DNA of 64,000 bases from an uncultured bacterium (GTDB lineage Bacteria > Bacillota > Clostridia > Lachnospirales > Lachnospiraceae). Location of the stretch: assembly GCA_947574055.1 (NCBI GenBank), contig CANPIC010000006.1, positions 1 to 64,000 of the forward strand, given 5' to 3'. Below the pieces are notes generated by a model. It did no database searches. It was not told where the DNA came from and saw only the letters and a list, made by a program, of their open reading frames with translations. Numbering within the stretch: the stretch's first letter is position 1; each line of letters opens with the position of its first letter. Below are positions 1 to 13,969 of the stretch, one piece after another. The translations under genes and the position numbers were made by a program.

Positions 1-27
1 GGGCTTCCCGATTTCTCGGAAAGCCCC
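1..27 (-). terminator. Intrinsic-terminator-like hairpin downstream of tuf
   Basis: gggcttcccga-tttc-tcggaaagcccc inverted repeat just after the tuf stop codon; the T-tract would lie outside the window. Confidence 0.6.
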
Positions 28-49
28 ATAAAATCTAGCTTTTTACTAA

Positions 50-1237
50 TTACTCGATGATAGTAGCCACACGACCAGAACCAACTGTTCTACCACCCTC
101 ACGGATAGCAAACGTAAGACCCTGCTCCATAGCGATCGGATGAATCAGCTCGATGCTCATCTCTACGTTATCACCAGGCATGCACATCTCTGTGCCTTCA
201 GGAAGGTTACATACACCTGTGATATCAGTTGTTCTGAAATAGAACTGCGGTCTGTAGTTATTGAAGAAAGGAGTATGACGACCACCCTCGTCTTTCGTCA
301 ATACGTAAACCTGAGCCGTAAACTTTCTGTGGCAGGTTACAGAACCGGGTTTAGCAAGAACCTGTCCTCTTTCGATATCTGTTCTCTGGATACCACGAAG
401 CAGAACACCGATGTTATCACCAGCCTGTGCCTCATCCAGCAGCTTACGGAACATCTCGATACCTGTTACAACAGACTTCTGTGTCTCTTCCTTAACACCA
501 ATGATCTCTACATCATCAGACATATGCAGTGTACCACGCTCTACTCTACCTGTAGCAACGGTACCACGGCCTGTGATAGAGAATACATCCTCGACAGGCA
601 TAAGGAAAGGCTTATCTGTATCACGCTGAGGATCCGGAATATAATCGTCAACAGTGCTCATGAGCTCCATGATCTTGTCGCCCCACTCGCCTGCAGGATC
701 TTCCAGAGCCTTCAAAGCGGAACCCTTAACGATCGGGCAGTCTGTGAACTCATACTCCTCAAGCTGCTCGGTGATCTCCATCTCAACCAGCTCTAACAGC
801 TCGGGATCGTCTACCATATCACACTTGTTCATGAACACTACGATATAAGGTACACCTACCTGACGGGACAGAAGGATATGCTCCTTAGTCTGTGCCATAA
901 CACCGTCAGTAGCAGCAACAACAAGGATAGCACCATCCATCTGTGCAGCACCGGTGATCATGTTCTTAACGTAGTCAGCATGGCCAGGGCAGTCAACGTG
1001 AGCATAGTGTCTGCCGTTTGTGGTATACTCTACGTGAGCTGTGGAGATTGTGATACCTCTTTCTCTTTCTTCGGGAGCTTTGTCGATGTTCTCGAAGTCT
1101 GTTGCCGTATTTCCTTCTACTCTGGTAGCAAGTACTTTTGTGATCGCTGCTGTCAGAGTTGTCTTACCATGGTCAACGTGACCAATGGTACCAATATTAC
1201 AATGGGTTTTGGTTCTGTCAAATTTAGCTTTAGCCAT
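50..1237 (-). CDS. tuf: Elongation factor Tu
   Basis: 395 aa; [45 protein letters not shown] motifs. Confidence 0.99.
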   Translation of the reverse strand: MAKAKFDRTKTHCNIGTIGHVDHGKTTLTAAITKVLATRVEGNTATDFENIDKAPEERERGITISTAHVEYTTNGRHYAHVDCPGHADYVKNMITGAAQMDGAILVVAATDGVMAQTKEHILLSRQVGVPYIVVFMNKCDMVDDPELLELVEMEITEQLEEYEFTDCPIVKGSALKALEDPAGEWGDKIMELMSTVDDYIPDPQRDTDKPFLMPVEDVFSITGRGTVATGRVERGTLHMSDDVEIIGVKEETQKSVVTGIEMFRKLLDEAQAGDNIGVLLRGIQRTDIERGQVLAKPGSVTCHRKFTAQVYVLTKDEGGRHTPFFNNYRPQFYFRTTDITGVCNLPEGTEMCMPGDNVEMSIELIHPIAMEQGLTFAIREGGRTVGSGRVATIIE

Positions 1238-1291
1238 TTTGGATATTCCTCCTTAATTTTGCTTTTTCAATTGATACCCGTCTATCTTTAG

Positions 1292-1320
1292 ATTATAGTA
1301 AACATAGCCAAATATTTCAA
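1292..1320 (-). promoter_or_regulatory. Sigma70-type promoter for tuf (TTGAAA-N17-TATAAT)
   Basis: Minus strand TTGAAA TATTTGGCTATGTTTAC TATAAT between fusA and tuf. Confidence 0.7.
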
Positions 1321-1357
1321 GCATTTTTTGATATTTCCGGGCTTTTCAGGCACGGCG

Positions 1358-3475
1358 TTATTTGGATTTTGCAGCCAGTACCTTTTCCTGAACATTCTTG
1401 GGAACCTGCTCATATTTTTCAAAGAACATGGAATAGTTTCCGCGGCCCTGTGTCCTGGAACGCAGGTTGGTGGAGTAGCTGAACATCTCCGCAAGGGGAA
1501 CGAAAGCCCTCACCATCTTGCCGCCGCCGATATCTTCCATACCTTCGATGCGTCCGCGGCGGGAATTGATATCGCCGATGACATCGCCCATATATTCCTC
1601 CGGCATGGTGACTTCCACTTTCATGATAGGCTCAAGGAGTACAGGAGCCGCTTTCTGCATTGCTTCCTTAAAGGCAAGGGAGCCTGCGATATGAAAGGCC
1701 ATTTCCGAAGAATCGACTTCATGATAGGAACCATCATATACATTGGCGTATACGCCCACAACCGGGAATCCGCCCAGAATACCGGATCTGGTAGCTTCCT
1801 CAATCCCTTCGCCCACGGCCGGGATATACTCTTTGGGAATCGCACCACCAACAACAGAAGATTCAAACTTGAACAGCTGTTCGCCATTGGCATCCATAGG
1901 AGCGAATCTGACTTTGCAGTGTCCGTACTGTCCGCGTCCACCGGACTGCTTTGCATATTTGCTGTCCACTTCCACTTCTTTTGTAATCGCTTCTTTGTAG
2001 GCAACCTGAGGATCACCCACATTCGCCTCCACCTTGAACTCACGCAGAAGTCTGTCCACAATGATTTCAAGATGCAACTCGCCCATACCGGCGATAATTG
2101 TCTGTCCTGTCTCCGAATTGGTATGTGCACGGAAGGTAGGATCTTCTTCTGCCAGCTTCGCCAGCGCTTCACCCATCTTACCCTGCCCGGCTTTTGTCTT
2201 GGGTTCGATAGCCAGTTCGATCACGGGTTCCGGGAATTCCATGGACTCCAGAATAACAGGATGCTGATCGTCGCAGATGGTATCACCTGTCGTTGTAAAC
2301 TTGAAGCCGACTGCCGCAGCGATATCACCGGAATACACCTTGTCCAGTTCGGCCCGTTTATTGGCATGCATCTGCAGGATACGTCCCACACGTTCTTTTT
2401 TGTCTTTTGTCGCATTCAGTACATAGGAACCCGCATTCATCGTACCGGAATATACCCGGAAGAAAGCAAGTTTTCCTACGAAAGGATCTGCCATGATCTT
2501 GAACGCAAGTGCAGAAAAAGGTTCCTCATCCGAAGAATGTCTCTCCACTTCATTGCCATCCAGATCGGTCCCCTTGATTGCCGCTATATCAGTAGGAGCC
2601 GGCATAAACTCAAGGATTGCATCCAGCAGTTTCTGAACACCTTTGTTTCTGTATGCGGAACCGCAGCATACGGGAACTGCCGTACACTCACATGTCCCTT
2701 TGCGCAGGGCTGCCTTCAGATCTTCGACGGAAGGTTCTTCCCCTTCCAGATAAGTCATCATCAGATCGTCGTCCAGCTCGCAGATCTTTTCAACCAGTTC
2801 GGTATGATACAGTTCTGCATCATCCTTCATATTTTCCGGGATATCAGTGATCGAAATATCATCGCCCTTATCATCATTATAGATATAGGCTTTCATCTCA
2901 AAAAGATCAATCAATCCCTGAAATTCATCTTCCTTACCGATCGGAAGCTGTAAAATGATGGCATTCTTACCCAGCCTTGTCTTGATCTGGTCTACAGCAC
3001 CATAAAAATTCGCTCCCAGAATGTCCATCTTATTGATAAATGCCATTCTCGGTACATTGTAGGTATCAGCCTGACGCCATACGTTTTCCGACTGGGGTTC
3101 CACACCACCTTTGGCACAGAATACGCCCACTGCGCCGTCCAGCACACGAAGGGAACGCTCTACCTCCACCGTAAAATCAACGTGGCCGGGTGTATCTATG
3201 ATATTGATACGATGCTCCAGCGCCCCCGGTTTCGCTTTGCAGTTCTCTTCCAGTGTCCAGTGACATGTGGTAGCGGCTGATGTGATCGTAATACCCCTTT
3301 CCTGCTCCTGTTCCATCCAGTCCATGGTGGCAGTACCTTCGTGAGTATCACCAATCTTATAATTAACACCGGTATAATAGAGGATACGTTCTGTAAGAGT
3401 GGTCTTACCCGCATCGATATGAGCCATAATACCGATATTTCTGGTTCTCTCTAATGGATATTCTCTTCCAGCCAA
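1358..3475 (-). CDS. fusA: Elongation factor G
   Basis: 705 aa; [48 protein letters not shown]. Confidence 0.99.
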   Translation of the reverse strand: MAGREYPLERTRNIGIMAHIDAGKTTLTERILYYTGVNYKIGDTHEGTATMDWMEQEQERGITITSAATTCHWTLEENCKAKPGALEHRINIIDTPGHVDFTVEVERSLRVLDGAVGVFCAKGGVEPQSENVWRQADTYNVPRMAFINKMDILGANFYGAVDQIKTRLGKNAIILQLPIGKEDEFQGLIDLFEMKAYIYNDDKGDDISITDIPENMKDDAELYHTELVEKICELDDDLMMTYLEGEEPSVEDLKAALRKGTCECTAVPVCCGSAYRNKGVQKLLDAILEFMPAPTDIAAIKGTDLDGNEVERHSSDEEPFSALAFKIMADPFVGKLAFFRVYSGTMNAGSYVLNATKDKKERVGRILQMHANKRAELDKVYSGDIAAAVGFKFTTTGDTICDDQHPVILESMEFPEPVIELAIEPKTKAGQGKMGEALAKLAEEDPTFRAHTNSETGQTIIAGMGELHLEIIVDRLLREFKVEANVGDPQVAYKEAITKEVEVDSKYAKQSGGRGQYGHCKVRFAPMDANGEQLFKFESSVVGGAIPKEYIPAVGEGIEEATRSGILGGFPVVGVYANVYDGSYHEVDSSEMAFHIAGSLAFKEAMQKAAPVLLEPIMKVEVTMPEEYMGDVIGDINSRRGRIEGMEDIGGGKMVRAFVPLAEMFSYSTNLRSRTQGRGNYSMFFEKYEQVPKNVQEKVLAAKSK

Positions 3476-3489
3476 GGATTCTTCCTCCT

Positions 3490-3993
<504 letters not shown>

Positions 3994-4105
3994 TCATCGG
4001 TACTCACAATCTGTGTCTGTGTTCGTGCGGTAATCTTATAACAAAATCCCAACACTTTTCAATCAGCTACCTTGTGGTACTTGCAAATAAACGAATCCCC
4101 CTCGC

Positions 4106-4525
4106 TTATTTTGCAGCTTTCGGCCTCTTGGCACCGTATTTGGAACGGGCCTGTTTCCTGTTGGCAACGCCGGCGGTATCAAGCGTACCTCTGATCACGT
4201 GGTATCTTGTACCAGGCAGGTCCTTTACTCTTCCGCCTCTGATCAAAACGACGCTGTGCTCCTGCAGGTTATGGCCTTCGCCCGGGATATAGCTTGTCAC
4301 TTCGATCCCGTTGGAAAGACGTACTCTGGCGATCTTTCTCAGCGCGGAGTTAGGCTTCTTAGGAGTAGCGGTCTTAACTGCGGTACATACCCCTCTCTTC
4401 TGCGGAGAAGAAGTATTGATCGCTTTCTTGCGCAGAGAGTTATATCCTTTCTGCAGTGCCGGTGCTGTGGACTTCTTTACAGATGTCTCACGACCCTTTC
4501 TTACTAACTGGTTAAATGTTGGCAT
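4106..4525 (-). CDS. rpsL: 30S ribosomal protein S12
   Basis: 139 aa; [64 protein letters not shown]. Confidence 0.99.
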   Translation of the reverse strand: MPTFNQLVRKGRETSVKKSTAPALQKGYNSLRKKAINTSSPQKRGVCTAVKTATPKKPNSALRKIARVRLSNGIEVTSYIPGEGHNLQEHSVVLIRGGRVKDLPGTRYHVIRGTLDTAGVANRKQARSKYGAKRPKAAK

Positions 4526-4633
4526 TCTGTTTCACCTCTTTCATTCTTTAATGGAACTATGGTTTCCTGTATGCTGGCGTCTGCCGTGCTTTTGCGCAAA
4601 AGAAAAACAATGCATCCGCATGCACACTAGGTT

Positions 4634-4662
4634 AGTATACGTGCTTACAAATGCATTGTCAA
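4634..4662 (-). promoter_or_regulatory. Sigma70-type promoter for rpsL-rpsG-fusA (TTGACA-N17-TATACT)
   Basis: Minus strand TTGACA ATGCATTTGTAAGCACG TATACT. Confidence 0.8.
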
Positions 4663-4722
4663 TCATTTTTTATAAAAAATACAGTGATTTTATAACAGTT
4701 CCGCCAGCTCTTTGTACGTTGC

Positions 4723-7700
4723 TCATATCTTTGCGGCCAGTTCTGCTTCTTCTTCCGTCAGAGCAGTCTCTTCCTCCGCATCCTCATCATATGCATAGTC
4801 ATCCTCTGACGCCGTTTCGTCCTCCATGTCCTCTTCTTCCTCAAAGAAGCCCTCATCTTCCATTCCGGTATCGGAATCAAAAGCAACGTTCAGATCTCCG
4901 GCAGTCTCTATCTCCTCTTCCGTCCCCGGTCTCTCCTCTTCGTCAAATTCAAGTGCCTCTTCCAGCCTCAGATCAGAACTGAGATGCACATTACGGTAAC
5001 GCTTCATACCCGTACCTGCCGGAATGAGCTTACCGATGATGATATTCTCCTTGAGTCCGATCAGATTATCCACCTTACCCTTAATGGCTGCCTCTGTCAG
5101 CACCTTTGTCGTCTCCTGGAAGGACGCCGCAGAGAGGAAAGAATTTGTGGCAAGCGCCGCTTTGGTAATACCCAGCATCACCTGCTTGCCTTCGGCAGGT
5201 TCCTTGCCCTCGGCAATCAGACGTTCATTGATCTCTTCATAATCCAGTACATCCACCAGTGTCCCCGGCAGGAAATCGGTATCACCACTGTTCTCGATAC
5301 GTGTCTTTTTCAGCATCTGACGCACAATCACTTCTATGTGCTTATCACTGATATCCACACCCTGCAGACGGTATACACGCTGTACCTCGCGCAGCATATA
5401 ATCCTGTACGGCACGGATGCCTTTGATCTTCAGCAGATCGTGCGGATTGACACTTCCTTCGGTCAGTTCATCACCGGCTTCCAGAATAGCACCATCCAGA
5501 ATCTTGATCCGGGAGCCATACGGGATCAGATACGCCTTGCTCTCTCCGGTCTCGCGATTGGTAATCACAATCTCACGCTTCTTCTTAGTATCCCGGATCT
5601 CTGCCTCACCGCCAAATTCCGCGATAATCGCCAGACCTTTCGGTTTTCTGGCCTCAAACAGCTCCTCTACGCGGGGAAGACCCTGTGTGATATCGTCACC
5701 CGCCACACCACCGGTATGGAACGTACGCATAGTAAGCTGTGTACCCGGCTCACCGATCGACTGTGCGGCAATGATGCCCACTGCTTCACCGACCTGTACC
5801 GGTTCGCCGGTAGCCATATTGGCACCATAGCATTTGGCACAGATACCATTATGAGAACGACAGCCCAGAATCGTACGAATCTTTACCGCGTCCACCGGCT
5901 CGCCCTTTTCATTGACACCCACGCTCAGAATACGCGCAGCACGACTGGGAGTGATCATATGATTCTTCTTTACGATCACATTGCCGTCTTTATCACAGAT
6001 CTCCTCGCAGGAAAAACGCCCTGTGATCCGGTCTTTGAGACCCTCAATCGTTTCCTTGCCGTCCATAAACGCTTTGACTGTCATGCCCGGTATCTCATCG
6101 CGTTCTTCGCTGCAGTCTACCTCACGGATAATCAGTTCCTGGGACACGTCAACCATACGCCTGGTCAGATAACCGGAGTCCGCCGTACGCAGAGCCGTAT
6201 CAGACAGACCTTTACGCGCACCGTGCGCCGACATGAAATACTCCAACACGTCAAGCCCCTCACGGAAATTGGATTTGATGGGCAACTCAATGGTGCGTCC
6301 CGTCGTATCGGCCATCAGTCCGCGCATACCCGCCAGCTGCTTGATCTGCTGATTGGAACCACGGGCACCGGAATCGGCCATCATAAATATATTATTGTAT
6401 TTATCAAGACCTGCCAGCAATACTTCTGTCAGTTCTTTATCCGTTTCATTCCAGGTTTCCACCACCGCACGATACCGCTCCTCCTCCGTGATCAGTCCAC
6501 GGCGGAAATTCTGCGAGATCTTATCCACGGTCGCCTGCGCGTCATTCAGCATCTGCTGTTTCTGCTCCGGCACGGTCATATCAGAAATGGATACGGTCAT
6601 GGCTGCTCTTGTGGAATATTTATAACCCGTGGACTTGATATTGTCCAGCACTTCCGCCGTTCTGGAAGCACCATGGGTATTGATAACCTTTTCCAGAATC
6701 TGCTTCAGTCCCTTTTTGCCCACATGGAAATCCACTTCCAGTTTGAGGAAATTGTCCGGATCACTGCGATCCACAAATCCCAGATCCTGCGGCAGTATCT
6801 CGTTGAAAATAAAGCGGCCCAGCGTGGATTCCACATTGCCGGAGATCATTTCTCCGTGTGCATTTTTTTTGTGCACTCTGGCCACGATCCTTGTGTGCAG
6901 TGTGATGACTTTATTTTCATAGGCAAGAATCGCCTCATTTACACTTTTGAAAAACTTCCCTTCCCCTTTGGCCCCCGGACGTTCCTGTGTCAGATAATAG
7001 ATACCAAGCACCATATCCTGAGAAGGCACGGCAACAGGGCCACCATCGGATGGTTTCAGCAGATTATTGGGGGAGAGCAACAGGAATCGACACTCCGCCT
7101 GCGCCTCCACGGAAAGCGGCAGATGAACAGCCATCTGGTCGCCGTCAAAATCGGCATTAAATGCGGTACACACCAGCGGATGAAGTTTGATTGCCTTACC
7201 TTCCACCAGAATCGGCTCAAATGCCTGAATACCCAGTCTGTGCAGGGTAGGTGCGCGGTTGAGCATCACCGGATGCTCCTTGATCACTTCCTCCAGCACA
7301 TCCCATACCTGGGTGTCCAGACGTTCCACCAGCTTCTTCGCTGCTTTGATATTCTGAGATATCCCTTTGGCCACCAGTTCTTTCATCACGAAAGGCTTAA
7401 ACAACTCGATCGCCATCTCTTTGGGAAGGCCGCACTGATAAATCTTCAGTTCCGGACCTACCACGATAACGGAACGGCCCGAATAGTCCACACGTTTTCC
7501 CAGCAGGTTCTGGCGGAAACGCCCCGATTTACCTTTCAGCATATCGGACAGGGATTTCAGGGCGCGGTTGCCGGGGCCGGTCACGGGACGTCCCCTTCTG
7601 CCGTTGTCAATCAGTGCATCTACCGCTTCCTGCAGCATCCTTTTTTCATTTCTGACAATAATGTCAGGTGCGCCCAGTTCCAGCAGTCTTTTCAAACGGT

Positions 7701-8517
7701 TATTTCTGTTGATGATCCTTCTGTACAGATCATTGAGGTCAGAAGTGGCAAAGCGCCCGCCGTCCAGCTGTACCATAGGACGCAGATCCGGCGGAATCAC
7801 CGGGATTACATCCATGATCATCCACTCGGGTCTGTTGCCCGATTCCCGGAATGCCTCCACCACTTCCAGCCGTTTCACAATCCTTGCCCGTTTCTGACCG
7901 GTGGAATCTTTCAGCGCCGTCTTTAACTGCACGGCATCTTCTTCCAGATCAATGGCCTCCAGCAATTCCTTGATAGCCTCTGCACCCATCCCCACGCGGA
8001 AACGGCTGCCCCAGGTCTCCCTTGCATCCTGATACTCTTTCTCTGTCAGCACCTGCTTCATCTGCAGTTCGGTTCCCGCAGGATCCAGTACGATATAAGA
8101 TGCAAAATAGAGTACCTTCTCCAGCACTCTGGGGGACAGATCCAGGATCAGCCCCATACGGCTGGGAATCCCCTTAAAGTACCAGATATGTGATACGGGT
8201 GCCGCCAGCGCGATATGCCCCATCCGTTCCCGGCGGACATTGGACTTTGTAACCTCTACACCGCAGCGGTCACAGATAACACCTTTATATCTGATCTTTT
8301 TATATTTACCACAATGACATTCCCAGTCCTTGCTGGGTCCGAATATCCGTTCACAGTACAGACCATCCTTTTCCGGCTTCAGAGTCCTGTAATTAATTGT
8401 CTCAGGTTTCAGTACCTCTCCCCGGGACCATTCCAGGATCTTATCAGGTGACGCCAGCCCGATCTTAATTGCATCAAATGTCATGGGCTGATACATTTCG
8501 TTTGTTGTTTCCGGCAT
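4723..8517 (-). CDS. rpoC: DNA-directed RNA polymerase subunit beta'
   Basis: 1264 aa; [16 protein letters not shown] active-site motif, N-terminal zinc-finger cysteines. Confidence 0.99.
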   Translation of the reverse strand: MPETTNEMYQPMTFDAIKIGLASPDKILEWSRGEVLKPETINYRTLKPEKDGLYCERIFGPSKDWECHCGKYKKIRYKGVICDRCGVEVTKSNVRRERMGHIALAAPVSHIWYFKGIPSRMGLILDLSPRVLEKVLYFASYIVLDPAGTELQMKQVLTEKEYQDARETWGSRFRVGMGAEAIKELLEAIDLEEDAVQLKTALKDSTGQKRARIVKRLEVVEAFRESGNRPEWMIMDVIPVIPPDLRPMVQLDGGRFATSDLNDLYRRIINRNNRLKRLLELGAPDIIVRNEKRMLQEAVDALIDNGRRGRPVTGPGNRALKSLSDMLKGKSGRFRQNLLGKRVDYSGRSVIVVGPELKIYQCGLPKEMAIELFKPFVMKELVAKGISQNIKAAKKLVERLDTQVWDVLEEVIKEHPVMLNRAPTLHRLGIQAFEPILVEGKAIKLHPLVCTAFNADFDGDQMAVHLPLSVEAQAECRFLLLSPNNLLKPSDGGPVAVPSQDMVLGIYYLTQERPGAKGEGKFFKSVNEAILAYENKVITLHTRIVARVHKKNAHGEMISGNVESTLGRFIFNEILPQDLGFVDRSDPDNFLKLEVDFHVGKKGLKQILEKVINTHGASRTAEVLDNIKSTGYKYSTRAAMTVSISDMTVPEQKQQMLNDAQATVDKISQNFRRGLITEEERYRAVVETWNETDKELTEVLLAGLDKYNNIFMMADSGARGSNQQIKQLAGMRGLMADTTGRTIELPIKSNFREGLDVLEYFMSAHGARKGLSDTALRTADSGYLTRRMVDVSQELIIREVDCSEERDEIPGMTVKAFMDGKETIEGLKDRITGRFSCEEICDKDGNVIVKKNHMITPSRAARILSVGVNEKGEPVDAVKIRTILGCRSHNGICAKCYGANMATGEPVQVGEAVGIIAAQSIGEPGTQLTMRTFHTGGVAGDDITQGLPRVEELFEARKPKGLAIIAEFGGEAEIRDTKKKREIVITNRETGESKAYLIPYGSRIKILDGAILEAGDELTEGSVNPHDLLKIKGIRAVQDYMLREVQRVYRLQGVDISDKHIEVIVRQMLKKTRIENSGDTDFLPGTLVDVLDYEEINERLIAEGKEPAEGKQVMLGITKAALATNSFLSAASFQETTKVLTEAAIKGKVDNLIGLKENIIIGKLIPAGTGMKRYRNVHLSSDLRLEEALEFDEEERPGTEEEIETAGDLNVAFDSDTGMEDEGFFEEEEDMEDETASEDDYAYDEDAEEETALTEEEAELAAKI

Positions 8518-8544
8518 TTATGGCACTCCTTCCTGTTTTTAACC

Positions 8545-11500
8545 TTATACATCCAGAGACTCTTCAAATTCCTCGTCGAAGTCGTCCTCAAATGCTTCCT
8601 CTTCTTCATCCTCGTCCGTACTGATCAGTTCGCCCGCAGCATCAAATTCCTGTTTCTGATAGCCCATGGACCCCAGCGATTTCTCTTCACGGTCATAAGC
8701 GCCGGGCTCTCCTTCCATCTCATAACGGTAATCCGATTCGCCGTAATCAATGCTTTCCACGATCTCCACTTCCGTCTGATCCTCGCGCAGCACCTTCACA
8801 TCCAGTCCCAGTGACTGCAGCTCTTTCAGCAGCACCTTAAAGGATTCCGGTATACCGGGCGCAGGTATATTATCACCCTTGATGATCGCTTCGTAAGTCT
8901 TCACACGTCCCACGACATCATCCGATTTGACGGTCAGGATTTCCTGCAATGTATAGGCAGCGCCATATGCTTCCAGCGCCCACACTTCCATTTCACCAAA
9001 ACGCTGTCCGCCAAACTGTGCCTTACCGCCCAGAGGCTGCTGCGTAACGAGTGCATAAGGGCCGGTAGAACGGGCATGGATCTTATCGTCCACCAGATGA
9101 TGGAGCTTCAGGTAATGCATGTGGCCAATGGTAACCGGGCTGTCAAATTCCTCTCCCGTACGACCATCCCGCAGACGTACTTTACCATCGCGTGAAATGG
9201 GCACACCCTTCCAGAGCTCCCTGTGTTCTCTGTGCTCTGACAGATATTCCATCACTTCCGGAAGCACGGTATCCTTATGCTTCGCCTCAAACTCCTCCCA
9301 CTCCAGATTGACATAATCATTTGCCAGATCCAGCGTGTCCATAATATCTATTTCATTGGCGCCGTCGAAAACAGGCGTCGCCACATTAAATCCAAGTGCT
9401 TTTGCCGCCAGAGAAAGATGAATCTCCAGTACCTGTCCAATGTTCATACGGGAAGGCACACCCAGCGGATTCAGTACGATATCCAGAGGCCGTCCGTTCG
9501 GCAGATACGGCATATCCTCAACCGGCAGTACACGGGATACCACACCCTTATTGCCGTGCCGGCCAGCCATCTTATCTCCCACGGAGATCTTTCTCTTCTG
9601 CGCAATATAAATACGGACTGCCTGATTGACACCCGGCGGCAACTCGTCGCCGTTTTCCCTGGTGAATACTTTGGCATCCACGACGATACCATACTCGCCG
9701 TGAGGCACCTTCAGCGAGGTATCTCTCACCTCTCTGGCCTTCTCACCGAAGATGGCACGCAACAGCCTCTCTTCCGCCGTCAGTTCCGTCTCACCCTTGG
9801 GCGTTACCTTACCCACAAGGATGTCTCCGGCACGGACTTCCGCACCGATACGGATAATGCCGCGTTCATCCAGATCTTTAAGAGCATCATCGCCCACACC
9901 CGGTACATCGCAGGTAATCTCCTCTGCCCCCAGCTTCGTATCCCGGGCCTCCGCCTCATATTCCTCAATATGCACGGAAGTATAAACATCATCCCTCACC
10001 AGTTTTTCGCTCAGGAGCACGGCATCTTCATAATTATAACCTTCCCAGGTCATAAAGCCGATCAGCGGATTCTTACCCAGTGCCAGTTCGCCGGCTGACG
10101 TGGACGGACCGTCCGCGATCACCTGCCCTGCCATAATCCGCTCCCCTTTGAAAACAATCGGCTTCTGATTATAGCAGTTGGACTGGTTACTGCGGGAAAA
10201 CTTGGTCAGACGCACAGTCTCCTTTTCTCCGTCATCATAGTCGATGCGGATCTCATTGGAAGCGACATAACTCACCGTCCCCGGCTTCTTTGCCACCACG
10301 CATACACCGGAGTCTACAGCCGCCTTGGGCTCCATACCCGTGCCGACAACCGGCGCTTCCGTCAAAAGAAGCGGCACCGCCTGACGCTGCATGTTAGATC
10401 CCATCAGCGCACGGTTGGCATCATCGTTTTCCAGGAAAGGAATCAGCGCCGTCGCCACGGAAAACACCATTTTAGGTGATACATCCATATAGTCAAACAT
10501 TGCCTTGGGGTATTCCTGTGTCTCTTCATGAAAACGACCCGACACACTGTTTCTGACAAAATACCCTTCCTGATCCAGCGCTTCGTTAGCCTGCGCCACA
10601 TGATAATTATCTTCCTCATCCGCCGTCATATAGACAACCTCATCCGTAACCCGCGGATTCTTCGGATCTGATTTATCAATCTTTCTGTAAGGCGCTTCCA
10701 CAAATCCATATTCATTGATCCTGGCATAGCTTGCAAGGGAGTTGATCAGACCAATGTTGGGGCCTTCAGGCGTCTCGATGGGACACATTCTGCCATAGTG
10801 AGAATAATGGACATCCCGGACTTCAAATCCCGCCCTGTCTCTGGACAGACCGCCAGGGCCCAGTGCGGAAAGACGTCTCTTATGAGTCAGCTCACCGAGC
10901 GGATTGTTCTGATCCATAAACTGGGACAGCTGGGAAGAACCGAAAAATTCTTTCACTGCCGCCTGCACAGGCTTGATATTAATCAGCACCTGCGGCGAAA
11001 TCTCCTCCGCATCGTGTGTGGTCATACGCTCCCGTACCACACGCTCCAGTCTGGAGAGACCGATCCGATACTGATTCTGCAGAAGTTCCCCTACCGCACG
11101 AATCCTTCTGTTGCCCAGATGGTCGATATCATCATCATTGCCGATACCATATTCCAGATGAATGTTATAGTTGATGGAAGCCAGAATATCTTCCTTCGTA
11201 ATATGTTTGGGAATCAGTTCATGGGCATTGCGTTTAATAGCTGCTGCCAATTCCTCCGGCTGCTCCGCATACTCTTCCAGAATCTGTTCCAGGACCGGAT
11301 AATATACCAGTTCCGTAATCCCCAGTTCTCTGGGATTGCAGTCTACGAAATTGGTAATGTCCACCATCATATTGGAGAGAATCTTAACATTCCTCTCATC
11401 TGTCTGAAGATATACAAACGGAACCGCTGCATTCTGGATATCTTCCGCCAGCTGTGCAGACACCTTCGTCCCTGCCTCCGCCAGTACTTCGCCTGTCAGC

Positions 11501-12411
11501 ATATCCACCACGTCCTCGGCCAGTACATGACCACGGATGCGGTTTTTTAAGGACAGCTTCTTGTTGAATTTATAACGGCCCACTTTCGCCAGATCGTACC
11601 TTCTTGGATCAAAGAACATGGCATTGATCAGACTTTCCGCGCTTTCCACCGAAAGAGGCTCACCCGGACGAATCTTTTTATATAACTCTAAAAGACCTTC
11701 CTGATAATTCTCAGCAACGTCTTTTGTAAAGCTGGCTTCTATTTTAGGCTCATCGCCGAATAATTCTCTGATCTCATCATTGGTCCCCACACCCAGCGCA
11801 CGGATCAGCACCGTGATCGGCACCTTTCTTGTCCTGTCTACCCTGACATAAAAGATATCGTTGGAATCCGTCTCATATTCCAGCCACGCACCGCGGTTGG
11901 GAATCACGGTACAGGAAAACAGCCTCTTACCGATCTTATCATGGTCAATGGCATAATAGATACCCGGGGAACGCACCAGCTGGCTTACGATAACCCTCTC
12001 TGCACCGTTGATCACAAAAGTACCGGTCTCTGTCATCAGAGGGAGATCACCCATAAAGATCTCATGTTCACTGATCTCTTCTTTTTCTTTGTTATACAGA
12101 CGCACTCTCACTTTCAGGGGCGCTGCATAAGTCGCGTCTCTCTCTTTGCACTTTTCAATGGTATTCTTATTGATGGGCATCTCGTCTTTGCACAGCTCAA
12201 AGTCAACGAACTCAAGGCTCAGATGACCACTGTAATCCGCAATTGGAGAAATATCATCGAATACTTCTTTCAAGCCTTCTCTCAAAAACCACTGATAGGA
12301 ATTCTTCTGAACTTCTATCAGGTTTGGCATCTCCAAAACCTCTTTTTGTCGTGAATAACTCATACGTACGTTCTTGCCGGCGGCAGTGGGTCGTATTCTG
12401 TTTTTTTCCAT
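8545..12411 (-). CDS. rpoB: DNA-directed RNA polymerase subunit beta
   Basis: 1288 aa; [45 protein letters not shown]. Confidence 0.99.
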   Translation of the reverse strand: MEKNRIRPTAAGKNVRMSYSRQKEVLEMPNLIEVQKNSYQWFLREGLKEVFDDISPIADYSGHLSLEFVDFELCKDEMPINKNTIEKCKERDATYAAPLKVRVRLYNKEKEEISEHEIFMGDLPLMTETGTFVINGAERVIVSQLVRSPGIYYAIDHDKIGKRLFSCTVIPNRGAWLEYETDSNDIFYVRVDRTRKVPITVLIRALGVGTNDEIRELFGDEPKIEASFTKDVAENYQEGLLELYKKIRPGEPLSVESAESLINAMFFDPRRYDLAKVGRYKFNKKLSLKNRIRGHVLAEDVVDMLTGEVLAEAGTKVSAQLAEDIQNAAVPFVYLQTDERNVKILSNMMVDITNFVDCNPRELGITELVYYPVLEQILEEYAEQPEELAAAIKRNAHELIPKHITKEDILASINYNIHLEYGIGNDDDIDHLGNRRIRAVGELLQNQYRIGLSRLERVVRERMTTHDAEEISPQVLINIKPVQAAVKEFFGSSQLSQFMDQNNPLGELTHKRRLSALGPGGLSRDRAGFEVRDVHYSHYGRMCPIETPEGPNIGLINSLASYARINEYGFVEAPYRKIDKSDPKNPRVTDEVVYMTADEEDNYHVAQANEALDQEGYFVRNSVSGRFHEETQEYPKAMFDYMDVSPKMVFSVATALIPFLENDDANRALMGSNMQRQAVPLLLTEAPVVGTGMEPKAAVDSGVCVVAKKPGTVSYVASNEIRIDYDDGEKETVRLTKFSRSNQSNCYNQKPIVFKGERIMAGQVIADGPSTSAGELALGKNPLIGFMTWEGYNYEDAVLLSEKLVRDDVYTSVHIEEYEAEARDTKLGAEEITCDVPGVGDDALKDLDERGIIRIGAEVRAGDILVGKVTPKGETELTAEERLLRAIFGEKAREVRDTSLKVPHGEYGIVVDAKVFTRENGDELPPGVNQAVRIYIAQKRKISVGDKMAGRHGNKGVVSRVLPVEDMPYLPNGRPLDIVLNPLGVPSRMNIGQVLEIHLSLAAKALGFNVATPVFDGANEIDIMDTLDLANDYVNLEWEEFEAKHKDTVLPEVMEYLSEHREHRELWKGVPISRDGKVRLRDGRTGEEFDSPVTIGHMHYLKLHHLVDDKIHARSTGPYALVTQQPLGGKAQFGGQRFGEMEVWALEAYGAAYTLQEILTVKSDDVVGRVKTYEAIIKGDNIPAPGIPESFKVLLKELQSLGLDVKVLREDQTEVEIVESIDYGESDYRYEMEGEPGAYDREEKSLGSMGYQKQEFDAAGELISTDEDEEEEAFEDDFDEEFEESLDV

Positions 12412-12502
12412 TGACGTTTCACCCCGTTCTTCTATGATCTTAGCCTACTTCTCAGTACCTTCTTATGCAACAAGCATACCAAAACACAATAGTGCACTGT
12501 CC

Positions 12503-12531
12503 ATTCTACTACAAGAGTTTCTTTAAGTCAA
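12503..12531 (-). promoter_or_regulatory. Sigma70-type promoter for rpoBC (TTGACT-N17-TAGAAT)
   Basis: Minus strand TTGACT TAAAGAAACTCTTGTAG TAGAAT in the rplL-rpoB gap. Confidence 0.65.
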
Positions 12532-12655
12532 GAAAAATTTCCCAAACTCTCTCTCCTTTGCTATCAACTCATCCTTGTCTTTGTGCAGACGAAATCCGGC
12601 ACCCATGGTTTTCCTCTGCGCAAAAGGCAGATTCCCGTCTGTCTAAGCTGTTACG

Positions 12656-12692
12656 AAAAACCGGGAAAGCCCTCAGTCCTGTGCTCTCCCGG
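12656..12692 (-). terminator. Intrinsic terminator/attenuator after rplL
   Basis: Minus strand ACCGGGAGAGC...GCTTTCCCGG followed by TTTTT. Confidence 0.75.
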
Positions 12693-12727
12693 TATCTTAT
12701 CCTGCGTTATTCAACAAAGCTGCCTGC

Positions 12728-13102
12728 TTATTTCAGCGTTACCTTAGCGCCTTCGCCTTCCAGCTTGGTCTTGATATCTTCCGCTTCTTCCTTGGATACG
12801 GCTTCTTTTACTGCCTTAGGTGCGGAATCAACCAGATCTTTTGCTTCCTTCAGACCAAGGCCTGTCACTTCACGTACCACTTTGATGACTTTTACTTTGT
12901 TAGGACCTACTTCTGTCAGTTCCACATCAAACTCGGTCTGCTCTTCAACAGGTGCTGCTTCCCCGCCGCCTGTAGCAACTACCATGTTTGCCGCTGCGGA
13001 TACACCAAACTCTTCTTCGCAGGCTTTTACCAGATCGTTTAATTCAAGAACTGTCAACTCTTTGATTGCATCAATAATTTCCTGTGCGGATAATTTTGCC
13101 AT
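12728..13102 (-). CDS. rplL: 50S ribosomal protein L7/L12
   Basis: 124 aa; [48 protein letters not shown]. Confidence 0.99.
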   Translation of the reverse strand: MAKLSAQEIIDAIKELTVLELNDLVKACEEEFGVSAAANMVVATGGGEAAPVEEQTEFDVELTEVGPNKVKVIKVVREVTGLGLKEAKDLVDSAPKAVKEAVSKEEAEDIKTKLEGEGAKVTLK

Positions 13103-13189
13103 TTTATTTCCCTCCGTTTTCTTATTTTACCATAACGGCACCGACTGGGCGGGACGTTATATTGTCTTCTTACCTTTCAGATCGTGGAA

Positions 13190-13747
13190 TTATTCAGCAG
13201 TCGCTTCTGCGGTCTCCTCTGACTCGGCTGCCGGGGCACCTTTGGCAGCTATCGCAGCCTCTGCACCACCTTTTTCAGCCAGCTGATCCATAACACGTGC
13301 AAAGTTCGCGATCGGTGCCTGCATACTTCCAAGCAGCTTGGAGAGCAGTTCCTCTCTGGAAGGAATCTTTGCAATGGACGCGATCCCTGCCGCGTCATAG
13401 GCAATGCCTTCCACTACGCCACCCTTGATCTCCAGTACAGGCGCTTCTTTGGCGAATTTGCTGATGATTCTTGCGGGTGCGGTCGCATCCGTCGTGGACA
13501 ACGCCATGGCGCTGGGACCTTCCAGATACTGAGAAAGCGCTTCACAGTCTGTTCCCTTGAACGCAAAGTTCATCATTGTGTTTTTGTAAACCTTATAGGT
13601 CACACCGGCCTCACGAAGCTGCTTCCGAAGTCTGGTATCCTGCTCCACAGTGAGTCCACGGTAATCAATGAGGATCACAGACTGGGCATCTTTGATGCTC
13701 TCGGAAATCTCTTCCACGATAGGCCTTTTCAATTCAACTTTTGCCAT
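13190..13747 (-). CDS. rplJ: 50S ribosomal protein L10
   Basis: 185 aa; SVILIDYRGLTVEQDTRLRKQLREAGVTYKVYKNT. Confidence 0.99.
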   Translation of the reverse strand: MAKVELKRPIVEEISESIKDAQSVILIDYRGLTVEQDTRLRKQLREAGVTYKVYKNTMMNFAFKGTDCEALSQYLEGPSAMALSTTDATAPARIISKFAKEAPVLEIKGGVVEGIAYDAAGIASIAKIPSREELLSKLLGSMQAPIANFARVMDQLAEKGGAEAAIAAKGAPAAESEETAEATAE

Positions 13748-13759
13748 TTCTTTACCTCC

Positions 13760-13925
13760 TTATAGATTCTGTGCCGAAAGGAGTTTATGTTTCCCGTTTA
13801 TGGGAATAAAAAAGCCTCCCTGTCAAAGACAGAAAGGCATTACTTGCTGCAAACTCTTTCCTCGGCAGGTGTGTTTCCTTATGCCGGTCCTTACCGGCGC
13901 CTGCTGTCTTCGGCATGGTTTTCAA
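13760..13925 (-). ncRNA. Ribosomal protein L10 leader-type cis-regulatory RNA
   Basis: Minus strand ccgaagacagcaggcgccggtaagg...ctgccgagg... followed by terminator-like ctttctgtctttgacagggaggctttttta upstream of rplJ. Confidence 0.8.
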
Positions 13926-13934
13926 ACCTTATAC

Positions 13935-13963
13935 AGCATAGCAGACCAGACACGCCGTGTCAA
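13935..13963 (-). promoter_or_regulatory. Sigma70-type promoter for L10 leader-rplJ-rplL (TTGACA-N17-TATGCT)
   Basis: Minus strand TTGACA CGGCGTGTCTGGTCTGC TATGCT. Confidence 0.8.
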
Positions 13964-13969
13964 GCATTT

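Noticed and set aside
1328-2953. 541 aa plus-strand ORF opposite fusA
   Set aside because: Antisense shadow of fusA.
4984-7926. 980 aa plus-strand ORF opposite rpoC
   Set aside because: Antisense shadow of a highly conserved gene; composition (His/Arg/Phe-rich) typical of complement-frame ORFs.
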